DNA of 64,000 nt from Salvator merianae (lineage: Eukaryota > Chordata > Lepidosauria > Squamata > Teiidae), in assembly GCA_003586115.2 (NCBI GenBank), contig QVOM02000042.1:72027447-72091446 (forward strand), given 5' to 3'. Made by a program: the position numbers and the translations under genes. Below, in pieces: positions 24,500 through 36,214 of this stretch. The notes under the pieces are model-generated. The model had not been told where the DNA came from, ran no database searches, and saw only the letters and a program-made list of their open reading frames with translations. The number at the start of each line of letters is the position of its first letter. The first letter of the stretch is position 1.

Positions 24500-25446
24500 G
24501 TGGGTCTGTTTGCACTTTCTGTTAGCAAGCAGCAAGAATGCTTGCTAGCAGGGTGCATCTGCACTTTTCAGAGACCCAAGTGGCTGGGAGCAGCATAACG
24601 TACAAATTTGTACTCCAGAACTTTACTGGGAGCTGATAGTCAGCTCCTAGTAAAGTGCATCTGCACTTACCTTGGCTGCTGGAATCACCTGATTGCACCT
24701 GCATGATCACCCAATCACGCCTGTGCACACCCGCACACTGCACTGCCCTGGCAGTCACTATGGCAGCAGCCAGACACTTCCCAGTCGCAACACTGGGAAG
24801 CATCATAGAATCACAGAGTTGGAAGGGACCTCCAGGGTCATCGAGTCCAACCCCCTGCTCAATGCAGGATTCACTAAAGCATCCCAGACAGATATCTGTC
24901 CAGCCTTTCCTTGAAGATCTCCAGTGAAGGAGAGCCCACCACCTCCTGTGGTAACCTGTTCCAGTGACTGATTGCCCTTACGGTCAGAAAGTTTTTCCTA
25001 ATATCTAACCTGTATCTACTCCCTTGAAGTTTCATCCCATTGTTTCTAGTCCTTCCTTCTTGCGCAACTGAGAATAGGGCTAATCCCTCTGCACTGTGAC
25101 AGCCCTTCAGATACTTGAAAACAGCTATCATATCTCCTCTCAGTCTTCTCTTCTGCAGGCTAAACATTCCTAGGTTCTTTAACCGTTCCTCGTAGGACAT
25201 GGTTTGCAGACCACTCACCATTTTGGTAGCCCTTCTCTGAACTTGTTCCAGTTTGTCAATGTCTTTTTTAAACTGGGTTGCCCAGAACTGGACACAATTC
25301 TGCAAATTGTGGTACACTGCAAATGCTGGTACACTGCTTCAGGTAAGGAACTAGAGCCACGCAGTGCAGACTTTGTCCGCACTGCCTGGTCAATGCCACA
25401 TTAGAACAGGATAATTATCCTGTTCTGACATGGTAAGTGCAAAAAC
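24500..25446. mobile_element. TIR DNA element family B, interrupted by a CR1 LINE
   Basis: Left end GGGTCTGTTTGCACTTTC near 24500. The right end near 25446 is the complement GGGTGTTTTTGCACTTAC. The body (24500-24800 and about 25320-25446) is related to 23800-24130 in inverse orientation. The middle, about 24803-25318, is a CR1 3' fragment that must have inserted later, so it gives a relative age: the DNA element came first, then CR1. Confidence 0.65.
24803..25318 (-). mobile_element. CR1 LINE, 5'-truncated 3' end
   Basis: The minus strand encodes a continuous C-terminus of CR1 ORF2: NLQNCVQFWATQFKKDIDKL, EQVQRRATKMVSGL, YEERLKNLGMFSLQKRRLRG, DMIAVFKYLKG, RYRLDIRKNFLTVRAISHWN, RLPQEVVGSPSLEIFKERLD. 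After the stop come CTCGATGACCCTGGAGGTCC and the terminal TGTGATTCTATGATG, the CR1 3' end with its ATTCTATGA octamer. The frame is intact over about 147 residues, making it one of the younger LINE copies here. The reverse-transcriptase core is absent (5' truncation), so it cannot move. Confidence 0.93.
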
Positions 25447-25679
25447 ACCCTCTATTATGTAGAAATTCAGACTAAACAGTTGTGGTGTAAACAAGCCCCA
25501 AGTGAGTTTAACCAATCTCAAAACAGGCAGCATGTGAGGATAAACTGGTATATAAAATGCAGACAGTATACCACTTCAGTGTTTCTGGACAAAAAGCCAG
25601 ATACAAAAATAATTAGTAAACTTCCAAATAACATACATAAGCAATTCAAACTCTTTCCTTGAGTGATGTACAGTTTTTA

Positions 25680-25772
25680 ATTAATTTTAATCTTAATATC
25701 TTTTAATTGTTGTAACCCGCCGTGAGACTTCAGGGTATAGGGCAGGATAAAAATACAGCAAATAAATATTAC
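25680..25772 (+). repeat. L2-like LINE 3' tail
   Basis: GTTGTAACCCGCCGTGAGAC followed by GGGTATAGGGCAGGATAAAA and AAATAAAT: the sense version of the L2-like 3' end. Confidence 0.75.
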
Positions 25773-25969
25773 AGGGGTACAATTTTATGTCGATGATATG
25801 TATGCCTACTGCAGTTACCCTACATACTGGGCAATCCTATTCTTGTGTATTTCAGGCATCAAGCATGGTGTACAATAAGGGTTTATAACAAACTTGTATA
25901 TTAAGATTTGAGGTTGCAATTCTAACCTCAGATATTCAGCAGGGACAACCTTGGTCTAACTTAAGCTGT

Positions 25970-26440
25970 AACTATATCACACTGGTTTTAAAGGAATTGC
26001 AGCAGTTGCCAATTTGTTACCAAGCTCAGTTCAAAATTTTCTCTCTGACTTACTTATAAAGCTTTATAACAATTTGCGCAGGTCTCAACTATCTAAAGGA
26101 GCTTCTTCTCCTCCCATTTAGACCTGCGCATGACATAAATTAAGATCTGCTGACAGGCCATCTCTAACAGTACCTTCAGTAGCTGAAGGGATGGGCACCT
26201 GTGAGAAGGCCTTCTTTGTGGTAGCCCCAGGCTATGGAATGGCCTCCCTTCTGAGCTGTGTTAAGCAAGTCGCCTCTTTATACATTCAGGAAGTTGAAGA
26301 TGCATCTCTTTACCCAGGCTCCCAATCCTTCTCCAGTGTGTACTACTCAGTTTTGATCTTTTCTTTTATGTATTTTTACTATTGTAATGTGCACTGTGTA
26401 TATGACACAATATAAATAACAACAACAACAACATTTATTT
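25970..26440 (+). repeat. L2-like LINE C-terminal fragment and 3' end
   Basis: Plus-strand frame includes GTCEKAFFVVAPGYGMASLL, a diverged form of the RAFSVVAPRLWNSL C-terminal motif. The segment ends in (AAC)n at 26418-26433 after ATATAAATAAC. Confidence 0.7.
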
Positions 26441-27225
26441 ACAACACCCCCTCCACCAAAGGGCAGAACAAAAAACATGTACAATTAAGACAGACAAACG
26501 TAAAATCTAAAAAATGTAAAATCAACACTCTATTCCTCACCAGATGCTTCATATCTCTATAACTAAATTATTCACTCTGATAAATCAAAAAAGAAAGTCT
26601 TCAATCCCTTCTGAAAGCGGAGGAGATCTTCCTCCAGCTGAAGGTCCAGAAGAAACAATAAATAATAAAAAGTAATTTCTTTGCAGCCAGAATGGGGACC
26701 CTCAAGGCATACAGTTTCTACATTGAGACCCTTCCTTGCTAGAGATGCTGCTTAAAAGAAAAACATGCTTACAGTGGATGTGCTTTTTGTGGAGACTGGC
26801 ATTGGGCGTGATGTTTTAGTAGGTTTCTGAACTTGCAATTTCAGCATTCATTAAGAATTCCAGCAATACTTTTTCATTTTCCCACTCCCTTTTTTTCTGG
26901 CAGCTATGTTGTAAATTACAGTAAATAGGGCCAGACAATGTCAATTTGAATATAGAAGGTTTCAGTATCTCTCTCCTTCCTCCCATACCTATTCTAGAAG
27001 TTCCCCTTTTGGGAGATTTGACATGGGATGCTGTGCTGCTTTCTCAGAAATATGAAACACTTAGTATGAACAAAAATCCCCAAAACTTAAACCATGACAA
27101 ATAAGGAATGCACTGATGAGTTACAAATTCAAAATCTCTGAAAATGTTGTGAGATGCTCTTGTGCACACAGTGCCTGCTTTCTATATGCAGTTTTATGTT
27201 ATAATATGTTGAATAAATCCATGGA
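26441..27225. other. Intergenic, possible antisense LINE tail, otherwise unassigned
   Basis: TTTATTTACAACACCCCCTC near 26434-26455 looks like another antisense LINE tail. Nothing else can be assigned. Confidence 0.35.
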
Positions 27226-27229
27226 TTTT

Positions 27230-27318
27230 GGTCCTTTACTATGCACCTGTGAACCATCTCTGAGCCGCCTCAGAGGTGTTTTGTTTTATTATTTAACCGC
27301 ATGTGAATGCAGCCATAG
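27230..27318 (+). repeat. Unclassified repeat family A, weak copy
   Basis: GTGAACCATCTCTGAGCCGC and CGCATGTGAATGCAGCCAT align with the ends of the copy at 23576-23735. Confidence 0.45.
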
Positions 27319-27873
27319 ACTGGCAAGCTGTGTGTTTTTATACCTATTGATTGTGAAAGAAAACAGGCCTGGTGCTTGCATTACTCCTTCTAATCCACTG
27401 AGTGGCATCATGTTCATATCCGTGAACTGTAAATGCAGTTCTGCTTCCTTTCTGCCGCTCTCAGGTTACAGAGTAGCAGACAAGAAGAAATGGATAATTG
27501 GCCAGGAGAGGGATGGACAGTCAAGAACCAAGAAAAAAGAGTCTGTCTGTTTCTTACTGATGCTTCCAACGTGTCATCAAAGCATGGGAAAAAGTTTCTC
27601 ATAGGTTTGGGTTATTTTATATTGATGATTTTTTAAAAAACAAACTTTTTGTCCTTAATAAGTTAAAACCTTTTTCTTTCTCCAGCCCATTGTCCGAATT
27701 TCTGCCATAAAATAATATGTAACTTTCAGTTTTATTTCTCCTATCCCAGGGCGTCAGACTCAGCGGTAGTGTCCACACCGTGAGCCAAATAGGCCAGGAA
27801 CGAAGAGGGTAGTGCCAGAGTGCACCAGTAGCTGTCTGCATGATGGCTTCCCATCGTGGCATACCTTCAGAGG

Positions 27874-28062
27874 CAGCGGCGGCCCGTGCCTTTAAGGGGG
27901 GCTGTTCGCGCGAGTGCCATGGCCGTTCGCGGGGCCTCTGGGCCTCCGTAGTGACACAGCAGGTCACTCGACCTGCTGTGTCGCTACGGAGGCCCGGAGG
28001 CCCCGCGAACGGCCACGGCACTCGCATGAACACACACCCCTTAAAGGCACGGGCCGCCGCTG
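27874..28062. mobile_element. hAT-like palindromic MITE, copy 1, with exact 8-bp target duplication
   Basis: A 189-bp, very GC-rich element. The terminal 20 bases CAGCGGCGGCCCGTGCCTTT are repeated exactly in inverse at the right end, and almost the whole element is one inverted repeat centred near 27968. It is flanked by TTCAGAGG at 27866-27873 and again at 28063-28070. An 8-bp duplication and CAG-starting ends indicate the hAT superfamily. It has no coding capacity and must have been moved by a transposase encoded elsewhere. Confidence 0.92.
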
Positions 28063-28444
28063 TTCAGAGGCCAAGGAATGAATGTTTCCTGGCATCCAAA
28101 GTTGCAGGCTGAAGGGAGTTCCATGGTGTGCTCAGGAATGGCTCTGGAAGTTAACCATTTCTGGAGCTGACAAAACTGTTGCTGGGCTCCTTGTGCTGCA
28201 TGGACTGCTCAAGCTGCCACTGTCTGTCTGCATGGCAGCAGCTAGAGCAGACGCAAGTCTAGGAATCTGCAGGAAGCACACATTTTTTTGTACCCAGGAG
28301 CGCTTCAGCCAAGAGACCAGTGTGGCCAGCATGTTCCTCGGGAGTCTATGCCTCTCAAGGAGCATGCTAATATCCACAGCCTGCATTCCGCAATGCCGGT
28401 TGGCACAGTATGTCCAAACTATTCAGTAACATAACTAAATAAAT

Positions 28445-28500
28445 GTTATATAAAAAGAGCAAAGGGAAAGAATAGAAAGAAAGAAATGGAAAGAAAGCTT
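28445..28500 (+). repeat. Purine-rich low-complexity stretch
   Basis: AAGAGCAAAGGGAAAGAATA followed by GAAAGAAAGAAATGGAAAG. Confidence 0.6.
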
Positions 28501-28664
28501 CTATGATTCTTAACCAGCAGCCTCAGATATGCAGAGTTTCCATATAACCTTTTAGTGTCCAGGGCAGTTGCTAAATAGCTGTAACCATACCAGAATCTCT
28601 CCTTTCATGTGGTCAAAGTGCACTGTGTTACCATTGGTCCCAAAGTTTGAAAAGTGCATGAGCT

Positions 28665-28800
28665 GGAAATAAAGAGAGCTTCCTTATATTGCACTAAGGC
28701 AGACCATTGGCCCAGGAAAGAGAATACAGCCTATATAGGACTTAAGATATAAGAGTCTCTCCCATTCCGAATTGAAGATGCTGGACAACTAATCTGATAT
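28665..28800 (-). repeat. Sauria-type SINE 3' part, antisense (probable)
   Basis: AGAGAGCTTCCTTATATTGC and AAGGCAGACCATTGGCCCA are the complement of the tail of Sauria SINEs (CCAATGGTCTGACTCAGTAT then AAGGCAGCTT). Only the tail region is clear. Confidence 0.5.
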
Positions 28801-28804
28801 ATGA

Positions 28805-31800
28805 TCTTTGAACAAAGTAACCATGCAAATACTGAGCAGTAGCCCATTCTTCATTTTCTTGCTAGCTACTTCCAAGAGCTCCATTTTAATTCCTCTTCTT
28901 TTCAAATGCAGATTTTTGAAACGTTATTTATGTGTGGGCATATCCATTGCTGCCTGCTTTCACCTACTCCCCCAAATATGGTCAAATTTTGCCCACAATA
29001 ATATAGTTTCGCTTACTTATATGGAGAGCACACAGAGGCTGTCAAAGATACTGTGTTATCAGTAATGCAACATACAACTTCATATTGTGTCATTTCCGTG
29101 GTTCACCAAGTTCTTTACGCTGTCCTAGGAAAGGAAATGCAATTAGAATAAGCAAAAAGAACATCCAGCACTCAGAAATATGTCTACTTTTGTCCTACCC
29201 TCCCTATTTAATATTTTGAAAGCCTGAGATGGACAACTGAGTTGGATATTCACTTTTTGCTTGTTTGCTCAATTCTTGTTTGCAGACACAAAGCAGTTTG
29301 CTTGTTTGTATACAACTGATTGCAATTCTATTACATTTGTTCACATTAGCATTCAGTATTTTTGTGTGAGTTCATAGCCATACACCGACTGCATCCACAA
29401 AGGCAGTGGAAGGCATGCCTCAGGCACCTGTGGGTGAGGGGCACTCTTCTGAGGGCGCATGCAGGCTGACAAGTACTGTTAGAGGTGTCCTTCCCAAAAA
29501 GCAGGATAACACTCTCTGAGGCTACACAGTGGTCAGGCAAGCAACTTAAATTTGCCTGTTTTGTGCAGGTGTTACATTGAAAATGGCTCACATCCAGGCC
29601 CTTTTCTGGTGCAGCAGGATGCCCTCTCTTTGAAGCTTGAGATCTTTGAAGCTCTGAACTCAACTGTGGGATACTCTCACAAACCATGTTCAGCATAAGT
29701 GTAGTGCCCTCCCTGTGCAGCACATGCAGAGAGGCCATCCAGGGATGGATGTCAGTCATCCATCCCAGAATAAGTGTGCACTTTACTGCTCCTGTGAGGA
29801 CCAGCAGCAGTGGACTGCATGGTTCTTCTTACCTCTTATTGCACACAGGTGAGGGGAGGTGCTGTGTGCTGGTGATCCAAACTTCTCTTCAGCATTGAGG
29901 CCCCTTTGGACTCTGCTACACACGGAGGAGTCTGAGACCACCCTCACCGCTACCCGTCTTTCTGAAGCCACAGACCACCAGATGATGAGTTGGATTTCCT
30001 GGGCCTTAAGACAATGGGAAGAACATACTGAAGTCAGCTGACTTACCAGTTTGTGTCCATTCCTTGCATATCACTAATTTCTGCAATGGAGTTTGAAGAT
30101 ATTCTCTATGCTAACAATGCTGCCAGTCGCCTGGCACCATTTGCATAGAAGTGCTGCAAGATGGTAGGAGGCAGCTCAGGGAGCACCACCTGCTGAAACA
30201 TCTCATCCCCATGGATGTTCCTCCCACCTTTCACACTATTGTAACGATGCATTGCACGGTGATGAGCAAGAGCAAGCCGAGTGCTTTGACAACTTTGGTG
30301 AGTGAGGCTGTGTCAGGAACTGTTGCCTTGAACAGCCACCTGCAAAGGCTTCAGCCTGAGCTGACCACTGAGGTTGACATGACCTTGGCAAGTCAGCTCC
30401 AGACTGACCAAGAGAGCTGTGCGCATTTGGGTCAGTTTTCTGGCCAAAGGATTAAGGGGGCAAGTATCAACCCTGATGAGCTGCTTCAGTGGAGGGATTG
30501 CCTGGTCCAAGCAGTTAGAACGACTGAGGAGACTAGGTTGGACAAGGTGGTAGAAATAGGAGTGCCTGCTTCCAGAACACACACCTCCTTCGGTCACAGG
30601 GCTTCCCCTATGTACAGGCCCAGCAGTGTGGTTTCAGAGACAACACACAGGTAGTACTGTGGGGTGATCAAGCTGTGTTTTGTTGGTCTTGGCCTCATCC
30701 AGTTGCCACTGAGACAGGAGAGTATCACTGAGTAGTATCAACTGGAGCCAGCTGCAGTCATGGTCACCGTGTCAGCTGAGTTTTGGGCAACTCACTGCCA
30801 AATCTGGCCAGATTTGGAGACAGATGCCTAGAGGTACCTGTTCTGCCCCCCCATCAGTGCCCATCTCCATTGTGGATGATGTGGTCACCTTTTCATCACC
30901 GCATGGAACACCTTATGCTTTTCTTTAAATACAACATTGTCCTTCTCATAACTCAAAAAGCTCAAATATGCTGGGGCAACTTTGTGATTACACAGTTGCT
31001 GGATACCATCAACTGGAATTTATCTGCAAGTGACATGGGCAGTATCTCTAGGATATTTAGAGTAACCCAAATCCAAGATGTCAAAATTCTCATCCAGACC
31101 TGAGCTTTTGTCCATAAGAGTGCCAGTTTCTAATATCACTTTGAAACACATTTTGGCAATCTGAGTAGTGATCTTAAAAACAGTGCTTCAGTAGGCTTAT
31201 ATATTCTAAAACTGGGAAAAAGGGATTAACTATATTCCATGCATCATTTGTGTGGTCATTTTGGTCTGAGATCATTTATGAGCAGCTGGAATATGTTCTC
31301 CACTTCGTTGCTTATACAATTTTAGGATAGCAAGGGCACCCTTCTGAGCTGCTAATGCTACACATTTAACTTTAGTTTTCTTCTTTCTTGAACTTTGAAA
31401 CACAGCTCCAATATTTTTAGAGTACTTTACTTATTCAATCTCCTGTCTGTCAACAGTCCATTTGCGATTTTTGTTGCTGTTAGAGCAGGTCAATATTTTG
31501 GTTTTATTTTAATTAATAGACTACCTGATTGTGTGCATTTGACCTTTTTTAAGTCTTTCACTTTTCACTCCATTACATGGCATAGGCATGTCATAATTCT
31601 ATAGCCTGACCAAGTGGTTTTCATAGTGAGAAGTGAGGGCTGGCTTCAGGTTCAGAGCTCCATATGATGACCCTAGATGGAGTTAGCTATGTTTCAGATT
31701 CACCTGACCTGTTGCTCTCCACCTTGTAACCCACAGTTTTAATGAGTTGCCTCCCCAAAGAATCAAAGTTTCATGAGTCCCAGTGATCAGCATATGTATA

Positions 31801-33100
31801 TCAGTGTCACTTTATATACATTAAGCTCCTGTGTGCTTGCTTTTGTATTTTCTGGATCTTTGTTCTGATGTTTCTTGATTTTTTGTTCTGACAAGTGCCA
31901 AGCTTGAAAATTTGCTTAACTACCAGCCATATCTAAGGTCTCCTGGTGGTGCATTTATTTTCTTGTACTTCTGCATGTCCCTTAGGGGGAAAACTACAGA
32001 AAGCAGGAGGCCATTCAGATAACAATCATATTGTGGGAATCTTATATGTATAAAAACCTTACATTTTTATGGCAAGCTCATAGATAAATGCTGGAATTGC
32101 TCAACAATATACAGACTTTACTCAAACAGAAAGATTCTCCTTAAGAACTGCTTACTTATCTCCTGTGATTTGCTTCCTAAGCTTGCTATCCCAAGTTTTC
32201 TATATTTTCACTGGGATATTTATTGGTAGTGTATGGAATAATTATATAAATGTTGGGATCACCAACATTTTTGTTGCTGCCACCTTAGCTAGAATTGCCC
32301 CCCCCCATCTATTACACAGTTTATTAACCTCTTTCTCTTCCTTCCCATAATTCATTTTAATTAATTTTTCCACATTAACCCCTAAATACTGAATGCATTT
32401 TGGACATTTTATTTTCAATATCTGCTCAGTTTCTTGTTGTATCCTTATTGGCTTGTTTATATGGATATTTTGTTAATTAAACATGCCCCCAAAATTATCC
32501 CTGATGCCTGTAAATCATCAATATCACCTGGCTAGTTTCTTTAAGTACCTGTTCCCAATGAATATCGTGTAGTTTTTAGCTCACCTACCATGTTATTTAA
32601 TACACAGCTTTATCTCACAGGGAAGCATGGTTTTGCTTGCTTTATGAATGTAATTTGCTTTATTCAATATCCAACTTGAAAAATCATTCATGGGAAACAA
32701 ATAGGGGAATGAGGCAGTGTTTTACCTTGGAAAGGTTTGTTTCCTCTCAGTGCCACACTTAGGATATAGTCAACATACTGTGAGTTTGCAATGTGAACAT
32801 CAATTCTGGAAAGTGTAGTGTGTTCTTGTTTTCTTTGTTTTGTTTTTTTAAAAAAATGTTCCTGATCCAAAGGAAAAATGAATCTTCACTTTCTGGAGAT
32901 TATACCATTCCAAACACTTTTTGAAGACAGAGATGATTTCCAGTGGTTTGACTCTTTCCCACTTTCAGTCAGATACAGCTGGAAATAGAGGAATGAGAGG
33001 AAGGAAAATGGGCAAAGAGAAGATTGGTGTGAAGGGCTATTACAATTCATGCTGAAATTCAGAAGCAGGGACTTGGCTGATAATAGCTCTTGGATCTGGC
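28805..33100. other. Intergenic, old unassigned sequence
   Basis: There are longer than average open stretches at 29759-29346 (minus, 137 codons) and 30151-30654 (plus, 167 codons), without a family signature that I recognise. Bases 31080-32480 look like an old retroelement (runs of short open frames on both strands), but I cannot name it. Confidence 0.35.
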
Positions 33101-33111
33101 TATAGACATAC

Positions 33112-33292
33112 AGTTGACTCCTTTGGATTCAGGTCCAACTCCTGAGTGCTTTCATGTGCACCTCTGTGCAGTTTACTTGGCAAAGATACAGAAGTGGTTT
33201 GCCATTGCCTACTTCAGGGGATAGACCAGGGATTGAACCTGTGACCTTCTGTTTTTTAGGCAGTTTGCTTTACCACTTCTTCTGGTGGTTGT
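33112..33292 (-). repeat. tRNA-derived SINE, antisense
   Basis: TTACTTGGCAAAGATACAGA then AGTGGTTTGCCATTGCCTAC is the conserved body. GGGATTGAACCTGTGACC is the antisense of a Pol III B-box (GGTTCAATCCC). GCTTTACCAC near 33267 is the antisense of the A-box region. The same layout is seen at 50960-51110 (antisense) and 38840-39000 (sense). Confidence 0.7.
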
Positions 33293-33639
33293 AAGTAGTT
33301 GCTGAGTCTAAAACACCCTGCATGCTAAGACTTAATTTGCAAAGACCTGACTTTTTATATTAAGAAAGGAAGAAAAAGAATTTGCAACAGGAGAACTGGC
33401 ATTGTCCCTCACATCGCAAATTGATTGGTCCACCTTGCCTATGCCATTTAACATCCTGCCTGTTTGGAACACTCTAAATTCTCAAGAGCATCGTGGGCTT
33501 CCAGAGTGAGCTTTGTCTTCCAAGACAGAAGATGTTTTATTGTTAACTGACTCACAGGGGCATTGTCTTCTATCGCCACCACCATTGTCCACCCTTCCCT
33601 GGTGTGGGGCACCCTCTGCAGATCCCATTACAGTGTTTG

Positions 33640-34830
33640 GGATCATGAAGTACAAATTAGCATAATCAGATTAGCTGCATGGTGCTGTACATTTGAAAAG
33701 GACAAGGGGAGGGGGGGAAAGTAACAAAAAGAGAAAGTATTTCAACAAAGAGAAGCCCTGAGAAGGGCAGAAAGGGTTTATTGGTGTTAGCCTGTGGCAC
33801 TGAAGGCTTTGCACCTGCATGCCTGGCAAGTCCTCTTCTAACTAAGGACTCTTAGATGGTATTAAAGCATGGGAGGGAGGCCAGAGGAGAGGAGAGGGTG
33901 GAGGGAAGGCAGGCTGAATGAAAGAGCGACTCAGTGATTCAGCCTGCATCCCATTAATTGATTTATCGGGATAGGGAATGTGCAAATTGCTGACAGTGGT
34001 AAAACGACCATTTGATTTCTACTCAGCATGGAGAGGAGATCAGCCAAATAATCTGGTCTATCGAGATAAGAGTTTTAGAGTCTCTGCAGGAGAGCGATAA
34101 GAAAATGCCAAAACCCCATTGGTGGTTGTAGCTTTGTTTTCGGCTTTGCTCTTCCCATCGCCGCCCTTCAAATCCTGCTAGAATTCCTCATTTTTTATTA
34201 TTATTGTTATTATTATACTTTCAAATATGCATGCTTTCTTTTTCTATTTGCCTTTGTACATCTGAAATACAGTAACAGGCTAGACAGAAGAAGAGCAAAG
34301 CGAACCTACAGAGTGCCAAGGGTTCCCTAAGGCAATAGCTACCAAGAAAATATCCAGTTATTTGCTCTGTCTATGATTATACTTCCCTGGAATCAATTGT
34401 TTTGTCTTTCTGTCTCAAATCCCCCAAACTGTGGTCGGCCTATGAAGAAAAGCATTAGTTAACTGATGGTTTAGCAGGCACTGTCTCTGTTTGCTCGAAT
34501 CCTAACAGATTTGAATAATAATATAAAGCATTAAATTAAAATTGGATGCACAAGCTTTTTTTAAACTCACCAATGCAATGTATTACCATTTGCCCAACTG
34601 CAAAGCTGATTTGCTTGCTTCCTAGAGGTTTCTACTAATTAATTCCACCGTCACTGATTCTTTTACAAGGGCCAAGAGGAAAGCAAGGCTTTGCCATAAC
34701 ATTCCTGGTTGAAATACCTCACTGAAATAAACCGGTCGTGGCATTTTGGGACCAATTCCACAGAAATCTTGTGTAGGTTTTCGCAACTGAGGTGGAGAAG
34801 TTCCCTCCTCCAAAGTGAATCAGACTAATC
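33640..34830. promoter_or_regulatory. Repeat-poor block with clustered GATA motifs, candidate TAL2 enhancer
   Basis: About 1.2 kb lacking the mobile elements that fill the rest of the window. GATA-factor sites: TTATCG near 33963-33968, the pair TATCGAGATAAG at 34059-34070, and CGATAAG at 34095-34101, four core sites in about 140 bases. There are also homeodomain-like TTAATTGATT and ATTAATT motifs. In mouse Tal2 is known to act downstream of Gata2 in midbrain GABAergic neurons, which makes a GATA-responsive element plausible. Function is inference. Confidence 0.4.
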
Positions 34831-35332
34831 AGACAGGGGCCATTACTGTCATTATTGTCATAAAGATTGGCATTGTTGGGTTGCTGCTGAGACTCTATCT
34901 GTGATGGTCCTCCCTGAAGCCAGTGCTGCCATCTTGATTCTCACTTCACAGGAGTCCTCACCAGACAGAAACGGCATTCATGCTTTCTAATCTTGCTAAG
35001 ATTTATGTGAGATTCTTTGGGGTGTCAAAGATCCTATTTTCTTCTCTGTCTCCTAATTCCATCTCTTGTCCTGCACAGCATTTAAGCCTTCTGCATATTC
35101 CCAATTAATAAAGAGCTTTACTCTGGCATGTTTTAATGCCTTGCAGTACTGGATGGGAGATACAAGAAAATTTCCCTCCCTTGCCCACACCTGGACAACT
35201 CTGTAGAGGCGATCAGTCACATCTTACTTCACTGCTTAATGTACAAAGATGCTCACAGCAGATACACTTTACCCATATTGAGGCCCTTCCTTGTAGATTG
35301 GATTCCTCCTATACCTAGGTTTGCTGGCAAAC
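34831..35332. other. Intergenic, no recognised element
   Basis: No exon or repeat family could be assigned. Confidence 0.4.
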
Positions 35333-35335
35333 TTA

Positions 35336-35515
35336 GGCCCTTTCTGCACTTGGATTTATTCCAGATTATATCTCAGAACAGGGACCTGCCATCTGCATGC
35401 TAGTGCAGACTGTGGTAGACCCCAAGCAAGACCTTTCATAGTTTGCACTAGCATGTGGATAGCAGGTCCCTATTCTGGGATATAATCCATAATAAGACCA
35501 AGTGCAGAAAGGGCC
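35336..35515. mobile_element. Palindromic MITE, Harbinger-like family, copy 3
   Basis: Exactly 180 bp, like copy 2. Ends GGCCCTTTCTGCACTTGG and, reversed, GGCCCTTTCTGCACTTGG. Flanked by TTA at 35333-35335 and 35516-35518, the classic TWA target duplication of PIF/Harbinger. Non-coding, whole-length inverted repeat. Confidence 0.88.
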
Positions 35516-35518
35516 TTA

Positions 35519-36210
35519 AATCCCTCACACTGTAACGACATAGCTAAATTCTGTGTAAGTGCTATTCAAACTAGAAGCCAACTTATAGATACTGGGGGAA
35601 ACATGTTGAGATTCTGGTTTAGTGTTTAGCTGCAACAATTTTGTTTTATGTTTAGTAATTACCTGAAAGTATTTGTGTTCTGATGAAGTACTGTAATAAA
35701 ATTTATATAAATTTTCTTCTCTCCCATGTACCTATCCACATTGCACCACCATACATGCCTGATTCTGGTTGATGTTGCTATGGAAAGTCTCTATGTAATA
35801 ATGTCAGTGTACCTGTTTCTCTACTACTGGAACCAGGAACCATCTAATGAAGTTGAATGGAGGGAAATTCTGGAGAATTAAAATGGAGCACACCATCGGC
35901 AAAGTGCATAATTAACTTAGGAATTAGTTAGCAGAAGACAGAGCGATAGCCACTGATTTGGAAGATTTTACAAAGGGTTAGGAAAATGTGTGGAGAATGA
36001 ATCAATAGATGGCTACTAGTGATCATGCATGTGTCCTATACTGCTTCTGAGATCTATAATAGTACAATTCTGAAGTCCAGCTTCTGAGGAAGATATGCAA
36101 GGAGAATGGCATTGCCCTTATATGTATCTTCCATAAAGATCTGGAGGGTTACTGTGAAAACAGAATGGACTAAGGTGGTGCTCATACATAGCAAAAAAGA
36201 AAAAAAAAAG
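35519..36210. other. Intergenic, no recognised element
   Basis: AT-rich unique-looking DNA without recognised exon or repeat. Confidence 0.4.
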
Positions 36211-36214
36211 GCTC

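Noticed and set aside
27617..28112. Frames of 90-138 codons crossing the 27.9-kb palindrome
   Set aside because: Long only because the inserted hAT-like MITE is GC-rich and stop-poor; it is a recent non-coding insertion.
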